Positions 48,975 through 57,541 of a stretch of 64,000 nt of DNA are shown here, one piece after another. The position numbers and the translations under genes are program-made. The DNA is from Planococcus circulans (GTDB lineage Bacteria > Bacillota > Bacilli > Bacillales_A > Planococcaceae). Numbering within the stretch: position 1 is the first letter of the stretch; the number at the start of each line of letters is the position of its first letter. The notes below the pieces were generated by a model that was not told the DNA's origin, did no database searches, and saw only the letters and a list, made by a program, of their open reading frames with translations. The stretch spans positions 186,001-250,000 of the forward strand of contig NZ_JAIQCL010000004.1 of assembly GCF_020023385.1 (NCBI RefSeq), read 5' to 3'.

Positions 48975-50261
48975 TCAGACTCTCTTTTTCCGCCACAGCA
49001 GGAGCTGTTCCACAAAGATAGCGATGATGGTGCCGGTGATTAGACCGTTCGATAAGGTAGCTGCCAAAACGGAGGGCAGATTCGCCATGCTTTCAGGCGG
49101 TACAAACATGATGCCGACACCGCTCATCAAACCGAACGCGGCCACTTTATAGGAATGCTGCCTGTCCCCTTCATTTTCCAATTCCGTAAAGGCCATCTCC
49201 ACCATTTTGGTGAAGACCGCGAAAATGACCGCGTAAGCGACTGGGGCCGGCAAAGATGCCAGAATCGCCATGAGCGCCGGAAAAAAGCTGATCAGCACCA
49301 CGATGATTCCACCGAAGATGAAGGGCTTGAGCGCCGGCGTTCTGGTAGCGCTGACAAACCCAGCCGCTCCTGAAATCGGTACGGGACCGATGGATGAAAA
49401 CAATCCGGCAATGATGTGATTGATCCCTGAAGCTGCTGAAGCTTGTTTAATACGGTCTGGCGCTTCAATCGAAAAGGAGTTCTTCAACACGCTTTCCATC
49501 ACACGGATCGACGCCATCATATTAGCAATCAGCAGGATGGTCAAAAACAAAGCGGTCACAAACATGCCGCTGTCCCAAATCAGCGGTCCGAAGACCAGCA
49601 TTTTCGGCAAGGAAACCAATGCGCTGACGCTTCCTTCTGCTTCCGGTGCTTTTCCAAGAATCCAGAAAATCAGCCAGCCTGCAGCAATCGCAAACAGGAT
49701 GGAATAACGGCTGATCCAAGGAGCTTTATGGCCCATGAAAAAGAAGGTCAGTAAAATAACCGCAATGCCGCCCATCAGTACCACCCCATCCACTGAGTCA
49801 CCTTCAGAGATGATGCCAAGTAAGCCCGTTAGAATCGACTCACTGATTTGAAGAACCAACAACAGGAGGTAAACGAAAGTGATGGTTGGCGTAAACAGGA
49901 TTTTCAGTTTGTCGACCAAGCCTGTATAGGCAAAGACGATAAAAAGAACGCCGCTGTATAGCAGCCCGCTTTGCAGTGCTTGAAGCGATTCTTCCATGGA
50001 AGCATACATAATTCCAACCAATCCCGCATAAACAATGAATATCCCCCACCATAAGCCAGCTGGTCCTTCATTGATCGGCATTCGGTGCCCGATGGATGCC
50101 TGTACCAAACAGGCGACGCCCAGTACGAACATGGTCCGCTGTACGAATAGCGCTGTATCTCCTGTATCCATGCCAAAAATACTGGCAATTGCGATCGGTG
50201 CCGCAATAGAAGAGGCGATCAGAAAGACCGCCCATTGCACACCGCCAAAAATATTTTTCAT
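48975..50261 (-). CDS. NCS2 family purine/pyrimidine-type permease
   Basis: A 428-residue membrane protein with about 12-14 spans. The family features are the opening WAVFLIASSIAAPIAIASIFG, INEGPAGLWWGI, the NHIIAGLFSSIGPVPISGAAGFVSATRT block that carries the substrate-site residues, and EQLLLWRKKR at the end. Family members are H+ or Na+ symporters for xanthine, uracil or related bases; the closest group to this one is annotated as purine/pyrimidine permease. ATG at 50261 has GGGG 9 nt upstream; GTG 50276 overlaps that site. Confidence 0.88.
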   Translation of the reverse strand: MKNIFGGVQWAVFLIASSIAAPIAIASIFGMDTGDTALFVQRTMFVLGVACLVQASIGHRMPINEGPAGLWWGIFIVYAGLVGIMYASMEESLQALQSGLLYSGVLFIVFAYTGLVDKLKILFTPTITFVYLLLLVLQISESILTGLLGIISEGDSVDGVVLMGGIAVILLTFFFMGHKAPWISRYSILFAIAAGWLIFWILGKAPEAEGSVSALVSLPKMLVFGPLIWDSGMFVTALFLTILLIANMMASIRVMESVLKNSFSIEAPDRIKQASAASGINHIIAGLFSSIGPVPISGAAGFVSATRTPALKPFIFGGIIVVLISFFPALMAILASLPAPVAYAVIFAVFTKMVEMAFTELENEGDRQHSYKVAAFGLMSGVGIMFVPPESMANLPSVLAATLSNGLITGTIIAIFVEQLLLWRKKRV

Positions 50262-50323
50262 AGTCGCTGTCCCCACTTCTCTATTCTCCTCGATTGCTTA
50301 CAGTATACACCTATTGAAAAGAT

Positions 50324-50353
50324 CAAAAAAAGCCCTGACTGTTGTCAGGACTT
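50324..50353 (-). terminator. Terminator of the small membrane protein gene at 50345
   Basis: AAGCCCTGAC (50330-50339) pairs with GTCAGGACTT (one G-T pair) and a T7 run follows on the minus strand. Confidence 0.85.
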
Positions 50354-50614
50354 CGGTTTATCACGGGCAGCTTTTGCTTCATTCACTTTGCGTACTGTTT
50401 CCTGCGGATCAGCGTTGTCCTCATCTGGGCTTTCTGCGTCAAAACCATCTTTGTAGACAGCCGGATAGCCCTGTTCTTCCAATTGCTTCACTTGCTTGCG
50501 CGAAGCTTTAACCAGTAACCGCACGATCAATACGGATAAAATGAATATAATAACGACAGAAATAATCCCAGGGATATACTCCGATTTGTCTTCAGGAAAA
50601 TATAAAAAATCCAT
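50345..50614 (-). CDS. Small single-span membrane protein of unknown function
   Basis: An 89-residue protein with one membrane helix (IPGIISVVIIFILSVLIVRL, about residues 14-33) and a charged cytoplasmic tail that ends in KVNEAKAARDKPKS. AAGGTGG stands 11 nt before the ATG at 50614. The shape recalls small Bacillus envelope proteins. No motif is recognised. Own terminator, no operon partner. Confidence 0.68.
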   Translation of the reverse strand: MDFLYFPEDKSEYIPGIISVVIIFILSVLIVRLLVKASRKQVKQLEEQGYPAVYKDGFDAESPDEDNADPQETVRKVNEAKAARDKPKS

Positions 50615-50740
50615 TGTGTTGATTCCCACCTTTAAACCTTAAGTTTCATCTCATTATACATCATTCATTCTACTGTTCTTTTAATGAACGTGAACATTTC
50701 ATGGCAAGTTCCATCCGATTGCCGATGATTCCAACCCAGA

Positions 50741-50770
50741 AGAAAAGCCGACTTCCTTTGAAATCGACTT
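50741..50770 (-). terminator. Terminator of the NAD(P)-binding protein gene
   Basis: On the minus strand AAGTCGATTTC pairs with GGAAGTCGGCTT (two G-U pairs), followed by TTTTCTTCT. Confidence 0.65.
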
Positions 50771-50783
50771 CTCCCCAAGACTA

Positions 50784-51425
50784 TTAATGGTTTTCAGAAA
50801 CCACGGTAAACCGTTTATTCTTATGTTCGCCACTCTCGATTTCATCCACCAGCGCAATGGCATAATCAGCATAGCTGATGTAGCTCTTCCCTTTGCTGTT
50901 GACGATAAATCCGTCATCGCCTTTTTGGTAACGGCCTGTACGGCGGCCTTCCGGATCAAAAAATGCAGCAGGACTCAGGAATGTCCATTGGATTCCTTCC
51001 GACGCTTCCAGATCAGCCAAATTTTGTGCCTGGCCATTGGCAATCGATTTAAACGCTTCAGGAAACTCGGGAGTTTCTGCCAGACGGGTTGTGCGTGCTT
51101 CATCAACGAACAAACTGCCAGCTCCTCCGACTACAATCAAACGGGTATCATGAGCTTCTTTAAGTGCGTCAATCAGAATTCTTCCGGCTTCGATATGCTG
51201 CTTGGCCTTTTCAGGTGGAACACCGAACGCATTCACCACTACATCAAAGGGCGCTAAATCTGCTGCCGTTAAACCGAAAACATCTTTCTCCAGCACCGGC
51301 ACATCCGAATTTTCGACCTTTTGCGAATCTCTGACAATGGCCGTTACTTCATGCCCTCTTTTCAATGCTTCTTTTAAAATTAAATTGCCTGCTTTTCCTG
51401 TGGCGCCTATAATACCTATTTTCAT
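50784..51425 (-). CDS. NAD(P)-binding oxidoreductase (YwnB/NmrA-like)
   Basis: A 213-residue atypical SDR-like protein. The N-terminal Rossmann motif is MKIGIIGATGKAGNLILKEAL, followed by FDVVVNAFG, a LIVVGGAGSLFVD strand and the WTFLSPAAFFDPEG block found in YwnB-type proteins that are thought to sense NAD(P)H or reduce small carbonyls. No YxxxK pair is evident. GGAGG precedes the ATG. Single gene. Confidence 0.88.
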   Translation of the reverse strand: MKIGIIGATGKAGNLILKEALKRGHEVTAIVRDSQKVENSDVPVLEKDVFGLTAADLAPFDVVVNAFGVPPEKAKQHIEAGRILIDALKEAHDTRLIVVGGAGSLFVDEARTTRLAETPEFPEAFKSIANGQAQNLADLEASEGIQWTFLSPAAFFDPEGRRTGRYQKGDDGFIVNSKGKSYISYADYAIALVDEIESGEHKNKRFTVVSENH

Positions 51426-51553
51426 TTACTTTTCCTCCAGTCTCTATAATCTGCATAGGAAGCGAACGAAACGGCTCTTACACCGCTTCAACCACTTTGC
51501 TCTTTTCCTGAGAATCGTGAAGAACATCCACTGTCGAACAGTTCAAGTAAACT

Positions 51554-52576
51554 TTAGGCAGTCGCAACGTGAAAACGATTTGCCGCCTGCTTCAACACTT
51601 CAAATGAGCGTTTTCTTTTTTCCTGATCGTAGATATAGGAAACCGCAATCACTTCGTTAATCTGCAATTCAGCTACAAATTTCCCTAAATCCTCACTTAT
51701 CGTTTCTTCATCGCCTTTAAAGGTGTATTGGGACATGCCCCGCACCATCATCTCTTCACGGTAGCTCCACTGTCCATCCATTGTATCCAACGGTGGCTGA
51801 AGCAGGTTCTTGCTGCCTCTTACGACGTTCAGATAGAATAGATCACTGGATGTCGCCAACTTCTCAGCTTCTTCGTTGGAGTCTGCTGCGACGACATTGA
51901 CACACACCATGACATACGGCTCAGCCAGATATTCCGAAGGCTGGAATCCGTTGCGGTAAATCTGCAGGGCTTGTTGCAGCTGCTGTGGTGCAAAATGTGC
52001 AGCGAACACATATGGCAGTCCAAGGCTTGCAGCAAGCTGAGCACTTGAAGTACTTGATCCCAGGATATAAACCGGCACTGCCGTTCCCACGCCCGGATGC
52101 GCTCGGACTGGACCTTGCCCATCCAACGGCTTCAAGTAATTCTGCAGTTCGACGACGTCCTGTGGAAACGCGAACGCGGTTTCCTGCGTGGTTCTGCGAA
52201 GCGCATGCGCTGTCTGCATATCAGTTCCTGGAGCACGTCCGAGACCCAAGTTCAAACGTCCCGGATGCATGGTTTCCAACGTGCCGAATTGCTCTGCAAC
52301 AACCAACGGTGTATGATTCGGCAGCATGATTCCGCCCGATCCCACTTGAATGGATTCGGTGTTTTCAAGGACTTTGGAAATGAGGATTGCCGTAGCTGAG
52401 CTGGCAAGCGTAGCTGTATTGTGATGCTCAGACAGCCAAAAGCGGTTGTACCCCAACTTCTCAGCGTGCTGTGCGATTGTGACCATTTCATCTAATGCAT
52501 CTTTCGTCGTTCCACCTTCACGGACTGGCACCAGGTCCAGAACGGAAATCGGGAATGAATCTATGGATTGTGACAT
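51554..52576 (-). CDS. Luciferase-like flavin-dependent oxidoreductase (LLM class)
   Basis: A 340-residue bacterial luciferase-like monooxygenase. The typical pieces are [71 protein letters not shown] and [26 protein letters not shown], matching the FMN/F420 TIM barrel of the MsnO8-like subgroup. Substrate unknown. AAAGGA stands before the ATG. It lies after the MBL hydrolase gene on the same strand, about 107 bp away. Confidence 0.92.
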   Translation of the reverse strand: MSQSIDSFPISVLDLVPVREGGTTKDALDEMVTIAQHAEKLGYNRFWLSEHHNTATLASSATAILISKVLENTESIQVGSGGIMLPNHTPLVVAEQFGTLETMHPGRLNLGLGRAPGTDMQTAHALRRTTQETAFAFPQDVVELQNYLKPLDGQGPVRAHPGVGTAVPVYILGSSTSSAQLAASLGLPYVFAAHFAPQQLQQALQIYRNGFQPSEYLAEPYVMVCVNVVAADSNEEAEKLATSSDLFYLNVVRGSKNLLQPPLDTMDGQWSYREEMMVRGMSQYTFKGDEETISEDLGKFVAELQINEVIAVSYIYDQEKRKRSFEVLKQAANRFHVATA

Positions 52577-52683
52577 TTTTTAACTTCCTTTCATCCTTCA
52601 TATGCTTTAAGGATAAAAGGAAAATATCTGGTACACAAACTATCTGCCTGTCTTCCCCTGCCAAAGGAGAAAAAGCGAGCGGT

Positions 52684-53418
52684 TCAGATTTCGTAACTCT
52701 TTCCTATTACTGCAAATTCGACTTCGCCTGAATAACTGGACTTTGCTGCATGCAGAATTTCATCCAACTCTCCATATTGCGGCAAGTGGGTCAGCAGCAA
52801 TCGCTTGGCACCGGCACGTTCAGCCAATTCACCAGCCTGGCTGCCGCTGAGATGCCCAGGAATAATGCCCAGGTATTTTTCGTAAAGATTCGATTCAGCA
52901 ACCAGCAGATCTGTCCCGTCCGAAAAACCGATCAGCTCATCTTTCCAGCTGGTATCTGCCGTAAACACCACACTCTTGCCATCCGCAGTAAATTTCATCG
53001 CCAAACAATACACCGGATGAATTGTCTCGCAAAAAGATACTTGCCAAGGCCCCAGCTCCAAAGTCTCGGCAGCCTGTATTGCCCTGCCTTCGGTGACACC
53101 TTTATAGAACAGTTTCTTGAACTCTTCCTGGTCCTTGTCATGTGCGTAAATCAGCAAGGGAGTTTCCCACTCCTTCAATTGCATACCTACCATCGCTGCA
53201 TGCTGCAGAACGCCGATATCAGCGATATGATCCGGGTGATAATGGCTGATGATGACCGCATCCAATTCACGCAATTCCGTATAATTCTGGACGGCCGCCA
53301 AGACACCGCTGCCACAATCGACTAAACAGCGGAATCCGTCCTGTTCAATCAAAAAAGCTGATGTCGCTTCATTTTTATTGGGATAGCCTCCCCAAATGCC
53401 AATCGGTATGACCTTCAA
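52684..53418 (-). CDS. MBL fold metallo-hydrolase (YhfI / RNase Z-like)
   Basis: A 244-residue MBL protein of the RNase Z-like group. Metal ligands are in IISHYHPDHIADIG, with a further His in PVYCLAMKF-TADTS (Asp of FTADTSW) and LLLTHLPQYG near the end. It starts MKVIPIGIWGGYPNKNEATS, as in B. subtilis YhfI, a phosphodiesterase-like protein. TTG at 53418 is taken as start, AAGGAG 8 nt upstream; GTG at 53427 overlaps that site. Its own unit. Confidence 0.87.
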   Translation of the reverse strand: MKVIPIGIWGGYPNKNEATSAFLIEQDGFRCLVDCGSGVLAAVQNYTELRELDAVIISHYHPDHIADIGVLQHAAMVGMQLKEWETPLLIYAHDKDQEEFKKLFYKGVTEGRAIQAAETLELGPWQVSFCETIHPVYCLAMKFTADGKSVVFTADTSWKDELIGFSDGTDLLVAESNLYEKYLGIIPGHLSGSQAGELAERAGAKRLLLTHLPQYGELDEILHAAKSSYSGEVEFAVIGKSYEI

Positions 53419-53477
53419 AGAAATCACTCCTTGTTTTTAATTTCCTCCAGTATACCTGACTGACAAAAGATCCTCTT

Positions 53478-53503
53478 GTTTAAACTCCCCATTGCCGTGG
53501 TAT
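53478..53503 (+). promoter_or_regulatory. SigB-type (general stress) promoter of yflT-like gene
   Basis: GTTTAA (53478-53483), 14-nt spacer, TGGTAT (53498-53503), one base off the SigB consensus GTTTAA-N13-15-GGGTAT. It is 39 nt before the start of a general stress protein gene, which fits. Confidence 0.7.
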
Positions 53504-53541
53504 GCATACTAGTAAGATAGAAATTATTTGGAGGGATTACT

Positions 53542-53871
53542 TTGACTTTAAAAATGACAGTCGAAAACGCAGTACAGGCAAAAAAGGAAATCGAAAAATT
53601 GGAAACGCAAGGTTATTCACTCGATAACATCTACATCTTTGCACATGACAAAAAACGCGGAAAAGACATCACGAAGGCTTTGGATACAGAAGAAGTCGGC
53701 GTCAAAGAACAGGGATTCCTGGACAGCATGAAAAACATGACCAGTTCACGCGGTGACGAGCTTCGTGCAAAATTGGCAGCTGCAGGCTTATCCGATCAGG
53801 AAGCAGAGCAGTATGAAGAAGAACTTGATAAAGGAAAATTGGTTATTGTTGCAAATAAAGACGTAGAATAA
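53542..53871 (+). CDS. yflT: General stress protein, YflT domain
   Basis: A 109-residue protein that is mostly a YflT-like domain: an N-terminal V/KE-rich segment, then YSLDNIYIFAHDKKRGKDITKALD, VGVKEQGFLDSMKNM and the AAGLSDQEAEQYEEELDKGKLVIV tail. YflT homologues in B. subtilis belong to the SigB general stress regulon. The function is unknown. Start is TTG at 53542 with GGAGGG in place. Own promoter (SigB type) and terminator. Confidence 0.9.
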   Translation: MTLKMTVENAVQAKKEIEKLETQGYSLDNIYIFAHDKKRGKDITKALDTEEVGVKEQGFLDSMKNMTSSRGDELRAKLAAAGLSDQEAEQYEEELDKGKLVIVANKDVE

Positions 53872-53880
53872 TTGAGTATC

Positions 53881-53917
53881 AAAGCATCGCCGAAACAATC
53901 GGCGATGCTTTTTTTTG
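53881..53917 (+). terminator. Terminator of the yflT-like gene
   Basis: AAAGCATCGCCGA and TCGGCGATGCTTT form a perfect 13-bp stem followed by TTTTT. Confidence 0.95.
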
Positions 53918-54122
53918 CGCAGGAGCAATCATTTGAATTTTCTTTTTTACTATCTTAATATGTTATTTTTATCCATTTATCTCAGTAGGTATATAGAGTT
54001 ATATACAGTTTTAATGCTCTTTTCCTGTTGTATACGCTTACTTCTTTTGCTATATTTAGATAGGGATTTTTTAATTTTTAAAAAACTTGCTATTGTATTA
54101 ATTCGCACCAAGGGGGAACAAC

Positions 54123-55178
54123 ATGAAAAGTTTAAAAATGGGGAGTGCCTTTGCCGGAATTATTGTCGGAGCTGGATTCGCTTCTGGACAAGAAATTCTT
54201 CAGTATTTTACCAGCTTTGGCCATATGGGGACTGTGGCCGCCATCCTTTCAACTGCTTTATTTGCTTATTTAGGCATGAGCTTGACTCGACTAGGCAGCC
54301 GAATGAAAACTACATCACATAAAGAAGCCATTTTTGGCATCAGCGGCAGACTCGTTGGAACAATCGTCGATTATATCATCATCCTCACCCTGTTCGGTGT
54401 AGGCGTAGTGATGATTGCGGGAGCCGGATCCATCTTCTCTCAGCAATTCAATCTACCGGCTCCACTTGGCAGTACGGTCATGGTGATTCTGGTAGTTCTG
54501 ACCATTATGATGAACGTCCAAAAAGTCATCGCCATCATTGGCAGCATCACGCCATTCCTGGTCGTCGCTGTTGTTGGATTAGCTGTCTATAGTTTATTGA
54601 CGATGGATTCGTCGTTTAATGCACTGGACCCAATCGCCAATGAACAGATGTCGGCATTGCCAAACTGGTTCCTGTCCGCCATCAATTATGTTTCATTTAA
54701 TATTGCAGTGGGTGCTTCGATGGCTATCGTCATGGGCGGAACTGAAAAAGATGAAAAAATCGCAGCACGCGGCGGGCTTATTGGCGGACTGATCTTAGGT
54801 GCCATGATCATTCTGAGCCATTTGGCAATTTTCTCTAAAGTGGATATTGTCGGCAGCGCAGAAATGCCGTTGCTGCAAATTGCCGATGACCTTTCACCGA
54901 TTCTCGGAGTGATTATGTCATTCATCCTTTTCGGCATGATCTACAATACCGCTGTCAGCATGCTGTTTTCATTCTCAGCGCGCTTTGTCGTACTGGGAAC
55001 CAAAAAATTCCGTATTTTTGTTATCATCGTTGGTATTGTGGCTTACATATTAAGTTTTGTCGGGTTCACGAAGCTTGTAAGTATGTTTTATCCAATCGTC
55101 GGTTATCTCGGCCTGTTCCTTGTCGTAGCCCTAATTGTTGCCGATATCCGAAAAACGCACAAAAAGAAACTCCAATAA
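54123..55178 (+). CDS. ykvI: YkvI family membrane protein
   Basis: A 351-residue polytopic membrane protein with about ten spans, distant from the LeuT/APC-fold amino-acid transporters. It has the characteristic first span AGIIVGAGFASGQEILQYF, the discontinuous helix INYVSFNIAVGASMAIVMGG in the middle and the conserved GMIYNTAVSMLFSFSARFV. Substrate unknown. AAGGGGG precedes the ATG. No neighbour in the same unit; a strong terminator follows. Confidence 0.9.
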   Translation: MKSLKMGSAFAGIIVGAGFASGQEILQYFTSFGHMGTVAAILSTALFAYLGMSLTRLGSRMKTTSHKEAIFGISGRLVGTIVDYIIILTLFGVGVVMIAGAGSIFSQQFNLPAPLGSTVMVILVVLTIMMNVQKVIAIIGSITPFLVVAVVGLAVYSLLTMDSSFNALDPIANEQMSALPNWFLSAINYVSFNIAVGASMAIVMGGTEKDEKIAARGGLIGGLILGAMIILSHLAIFSKVDIVGSAEMPLLQIADDLSPILGVIMSFILFGMIYNTAVSMLFSFSARFVVLGTKKFRIFVIIVGIVAYILSFVGFTKLVSMFYPIVGYLGLFLVVALIVADIRKTHKKKLQ

Positions 55179-55204
55179 GTGAAGTTTCTTCCTCACTGAT
55201 ACTT

Positions 55205-55244
55205 AAGCCGCCAAAGCATGCAACACTGCTTTGGCGGCTTTTTT
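55205..55244 (+). terminator. Terminator of ykvI
   Basis: AAGCCGCCAAAGCA and TGCTTTGGCGGCTT form a 14-bp stem followed by TTTT. Confidence 0.95.
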
Positions 55245-55254
55245 ATGGTACGGT

Positions 55255-55741
55255 GGATAAAGAAAAGCGAAGGCACCCGTGGAGCTCCGACAGGCTTAAG
55301 GCAGAACTGCCAAGCGGTGTTTCTGTGCCGCTGGGCTGGGCTGACTTAAGACCCCGAGGAGCTGGGTGGCGCAGCTGGACAAAGAAAAGCGAAGGCACCC
55401 GTGGAGCTCCGACAGGCTTAAGGCAGAACTGCCAAGCGGTGTTTCTGTGCCGCTGGGCTGGGCTGACTTAAGACCCCGAGGAGCTGGGTGGCGCAGCTGG
55501 ACAAAGAAAAGCGAAGGCACCCGTGGAGCTCCGACAGGCTTAAGGCAGAACTGCCAAGCGGTGTTTCTGTGCCGCTGGGCTGGGCTGACTTAAGACCCCG
55601 AGGAGCTGGGTGGCGCAGCTGGACAAAGAAAAGCGAAGGCACCCGTGGAGCTCCGACAGGCTTAAGGCAGAACTGCCAAGCGGTGTTTCTGTGCCGCTGG
55701 GCTGACTTAAGACCCTATAGAGCTCCGCAACTCGATAAAGA
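55255..55741 (+). repeat. Tandem array of a 122-bp GC-rich repeat, four units
   Basis: Units start at 55255, 55377, 55499 and 55621, exactly 122 bp apart; the first three are nearly identical, the fourth lacks 5 bp and changes at its end, and the first few bases of a fifth start near 55734. Each unit begins ACAAAGAAAAGCGAAGGC and can fold on itself (GGCAGAACTGCC, AGCGG/CCGCT and AGGAGCT/AGCTCC pairs). Since 122 is not a multiple of 3, the frame changes at each unit and the open frames seen are accidental. It runs from the ykvI terminator to 15 bp before the next gene's ribosome site. Confidence 0.92.
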
Positions 55742-55761
55742 AAAGAAGAAGGAGTCTTTTT

Positions 55762-56928
55762 ATGAATCAATTTATCAAAACACCTGAACAGCAAGCGTTA
55801 GTCGATCAACTCCGTGTCCTTCAGCCCGTTTTTCAGGCGCGTGAGCCGGAGCTGGATGCACGCGGCTCCTTCCCTTTCGAAAACATCAAAGACCTGAAAA
55901 AAATGAATTATCATACCTTGACCTTGCCGAAAGAATCCGGCGGCCAGGGACTTGGATTGTACGAATACGTATTGGCACAGGAAGCCATAGCGGAAGGATC
56001 CGGAGCGACGGCTCTCTCCATCGGCTGGCATGTCGGCATCGTTCTTGAGTATGCAGAAAATCGCCATTGGCATGCCGAGTCAGCGGAATGGCTGATGGCA
56101 GAAATCGCAAACGGTGCGCTCATCAACACCGCCGCTACAGAAGCGAATGCCGGCAGTCCTGCCCGTGGCGCTTTGCCGCGCACTACAGCAGTTACCGAGG
56201 GGGATCAGTATATTGTCAGCGGAGAAAAGACCTATACTTCCATGGCACCTGCACTCAATTATATTTTCGTGACTGCTGCTGCGGAAAATGATGAAGTCAT
56301 CACGGTCATCATTCCTCGCCACGCCGAAGGGGTATCGATCGACGAGACCTGGGACATGCTGGCGATGAGAGGTACAGCGAGCCACACACTGGTCCTCAAT
56401 CATGTCCGAATTCCCAAAACACATGTATTAAAACCTTCCGGCTCGGCTGCAGCCGCTAAAGGCTGGCTGCTTCATATCCCTGCCTGTTATATCGGAATTG
56501 CCGCGGCTGCAAGAGCCTACGCAGTTGAATTTGCAGCCAACTACAGTCCAGCATCTCTCGGCAAGCCGATTGCGGAAACTCCTGCTATCCAACAGACCAT
56601 CGGTGAGATGGAACTTGAGCTTACTACTGCCCGCCACCTTCTGTACGGTACTGCAGAGCGCTATGTTCTTGCCGATGATAAGGCAGAGATGGATGAAGCA
56701 TTGAATGTCACAAAAATCGCTGTCACCCATGCGGCAATGGGTGTAGTGGATAAGGCGATGAAAATTGTCGGATCCCGTGCCCTTTCAGAAGACAATCCGA
56801 TGCATCGCCATTACCTGAACGTCCGTGCCGGACTCTATAATCCGCCGATGGAAGACATGGTAAAAAGCCAATTGGCGGCGCAGGCAATCCAAAGCTTTAC
56901 CCAACACTCAAAATCAGAGGTGAAATAA
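55762..56928 (+). CDS. Acyl-CoA dehydrogenase family flavoprotein, atypical
   Basis: A 388-residue protein with the acyl-CoA dehydrogenase fold: NTAATEANAGSPARG as the flavin loop, YIVSGEKTYTSMAPALNYIFV, the WDMLAMRGTASHTLVLNHV block and a C-terminal helical domain with HYLNVRAGLYNPPMEDM. In the spot where a true dehydrogenase has the catalytic Glu (YEGT) there is LYNPPMED, so it may be a monooxygenase or hydroxylase of the DszC/SfnB type rather than a dehydrogenase. Ribosome site AAGGAG is 7 nt before the ATG. The DUF3219 gene follows after 3 bp. Confidence 0.87.
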   Translation: MNQFIKTPEQQALVDQLRVLQPVFQAREPELDARGSFPFENIKDLKKMNYHTLTLPKESGGQGLGLYEYVLAQEAIAEGSGATALSIGWHVGIVLEYAENRHWHAESAEWLMAEIANGALINTAATEANAGSPARGALPRTTAVTEGDQYIVSGEKTYTSMAPALNYIFVTAAAENDEVITVIIPRHAEGVSIDETWDMLAMRGTASHTLVLNHVRIPKTHVLKPSGSAAAAKGWLLHIPACYIGIAAAARAYAVEFAANYSPASLGKPIAETPAIQQTIGEMELELTTARHLLYGTAERYVLADDKAEMDEALNVTKIAVTHAAMGVVDKAMKIVGSRALSEDNPMHRHYLNVRAGLYNPPMEDMVKSQLAAQAIQSFTQHSKSEVK

Positions 56929-56931
56929 ACG

Positions 56932-57231
56932 ATGGAAACCATTATTTGGATCAATGATACTGAAGTCCACGCGTTAAACTTGAAAGAGGAATTGATTGAA
57001 GACCCCCATTCCAACCAGAAGAAAAGAAAAATTTCTTTTGACTTCAAAGTAACCAGTGAAGAATACCATGACATTGCGGTATTGCTTTATGAAATGAATT
57101 TTCGGATCCGCGTTCCGGTACAAGAACTGGAATTTAACGCGGCCATCTCCAATTATTCGACATCCATCACTGATTTATATAAACCCGGCCAAATTGCCGA
57201 TTACTACTTGGAGTTAATTGAACAAGCATAA
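56932..57231 (+). CDS. ykvR: DUF3219 family protein (YkvR)
   Basis: A 99-residue soluble protein whose IIWINDTEVHALNLKEELI, KISFDFKVTSEEYHDIAVLLYEMNF and QELEFNAAISNYSTSITDLY blocks match YkvR/DUF3219. The function is unknown. GAGGTG and an ATG four bases after the stop of the previous gene show it is co-transcribed with the acyl-CoA dehydrogenase-like gene. Confidence 0.85.
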   Translation: METIIWINDTEVHALNLKEELIEDPHSNQKKRKISFDFKVTSEEYHDIAVLLYEMNFRIRVPVQELEFNAAISNYSTSITDLYKPGQIADYYLELIEQA

Positions 57232-57239
57232 CTATCAAA

Positions 57240-57274
57240 AGAAGCCCGGAACCTTTTACAGGTAACGGGCTTCT
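57240..57274. terminator. Bidirectional terminator after ykvR
   Basis: AGAAGCCCG and CGGGCTTCT with ACCT/AGGT inside; T-rich on the plus strand, shared with the converging DUF3006 gene at 57277. Confidence 0.8.
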
Positions 57275-57276
57275 TC

Positions 57277-57537
57277 TCATTTCCGCTTAAAGCGGCTTCC
57301 TTTTTTCTTCGTTCGAAGCCTTGTTATCAGCTCTTCAGCTTGTTCCCTCTTGGCCATGGACGTTTCTTCATCCAAGGTGACTGCCAATTGGCCATTTTCT
57401 GCATCGATGGTAAACCAGGAGTTGATGTGACTTCCTTCAGGCAAGCGATTGGCTGGCAAAACAAGTTCGATTCCTTCTTCTTCCACTAGGATGACTGCGT
57501 GCCTTTCATCCTCAATCCGGTCCAAAATCCCTTTCAT
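57277..57537 (-). CDS. DUF3006 domain-containing protein
   Basis: An 86-residue beta-rich protein with MKGILDRIEDERHAVILVEEEGIELVLPANRLPEGS, the full DUF3006 core, and a basic Lys/Arg C-terminus (TKKKGSRFKRK). DUF3006 proteins are often coded beside secreted MBL hydrolases, as here: its ATG is four bases after the stop of the MBL-HhH lipoprotein gene. A binding or inhibiting role toward that enzyme is my guess; the basic tail could bind nucleic acid. Confidence 0.88.
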   Translation of the reverse strand: MKGILDRIEDERHAVILVEEEGIELVLPANRLPEGSHINSWFTIDAENGQLAVTLDEETSMAKREQAEELITRLRTKKKGSRFKRK

Positions 57538-57541
57538 TTCA

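Noticed and set aside
55253..55794. Overlapping open frames on both strands of the 122-bp array
   Set aside because: Unit length is not a multiple of three, so the same peptide recurs in shifting frames; no ribosome sites except for the true gene at 55762.
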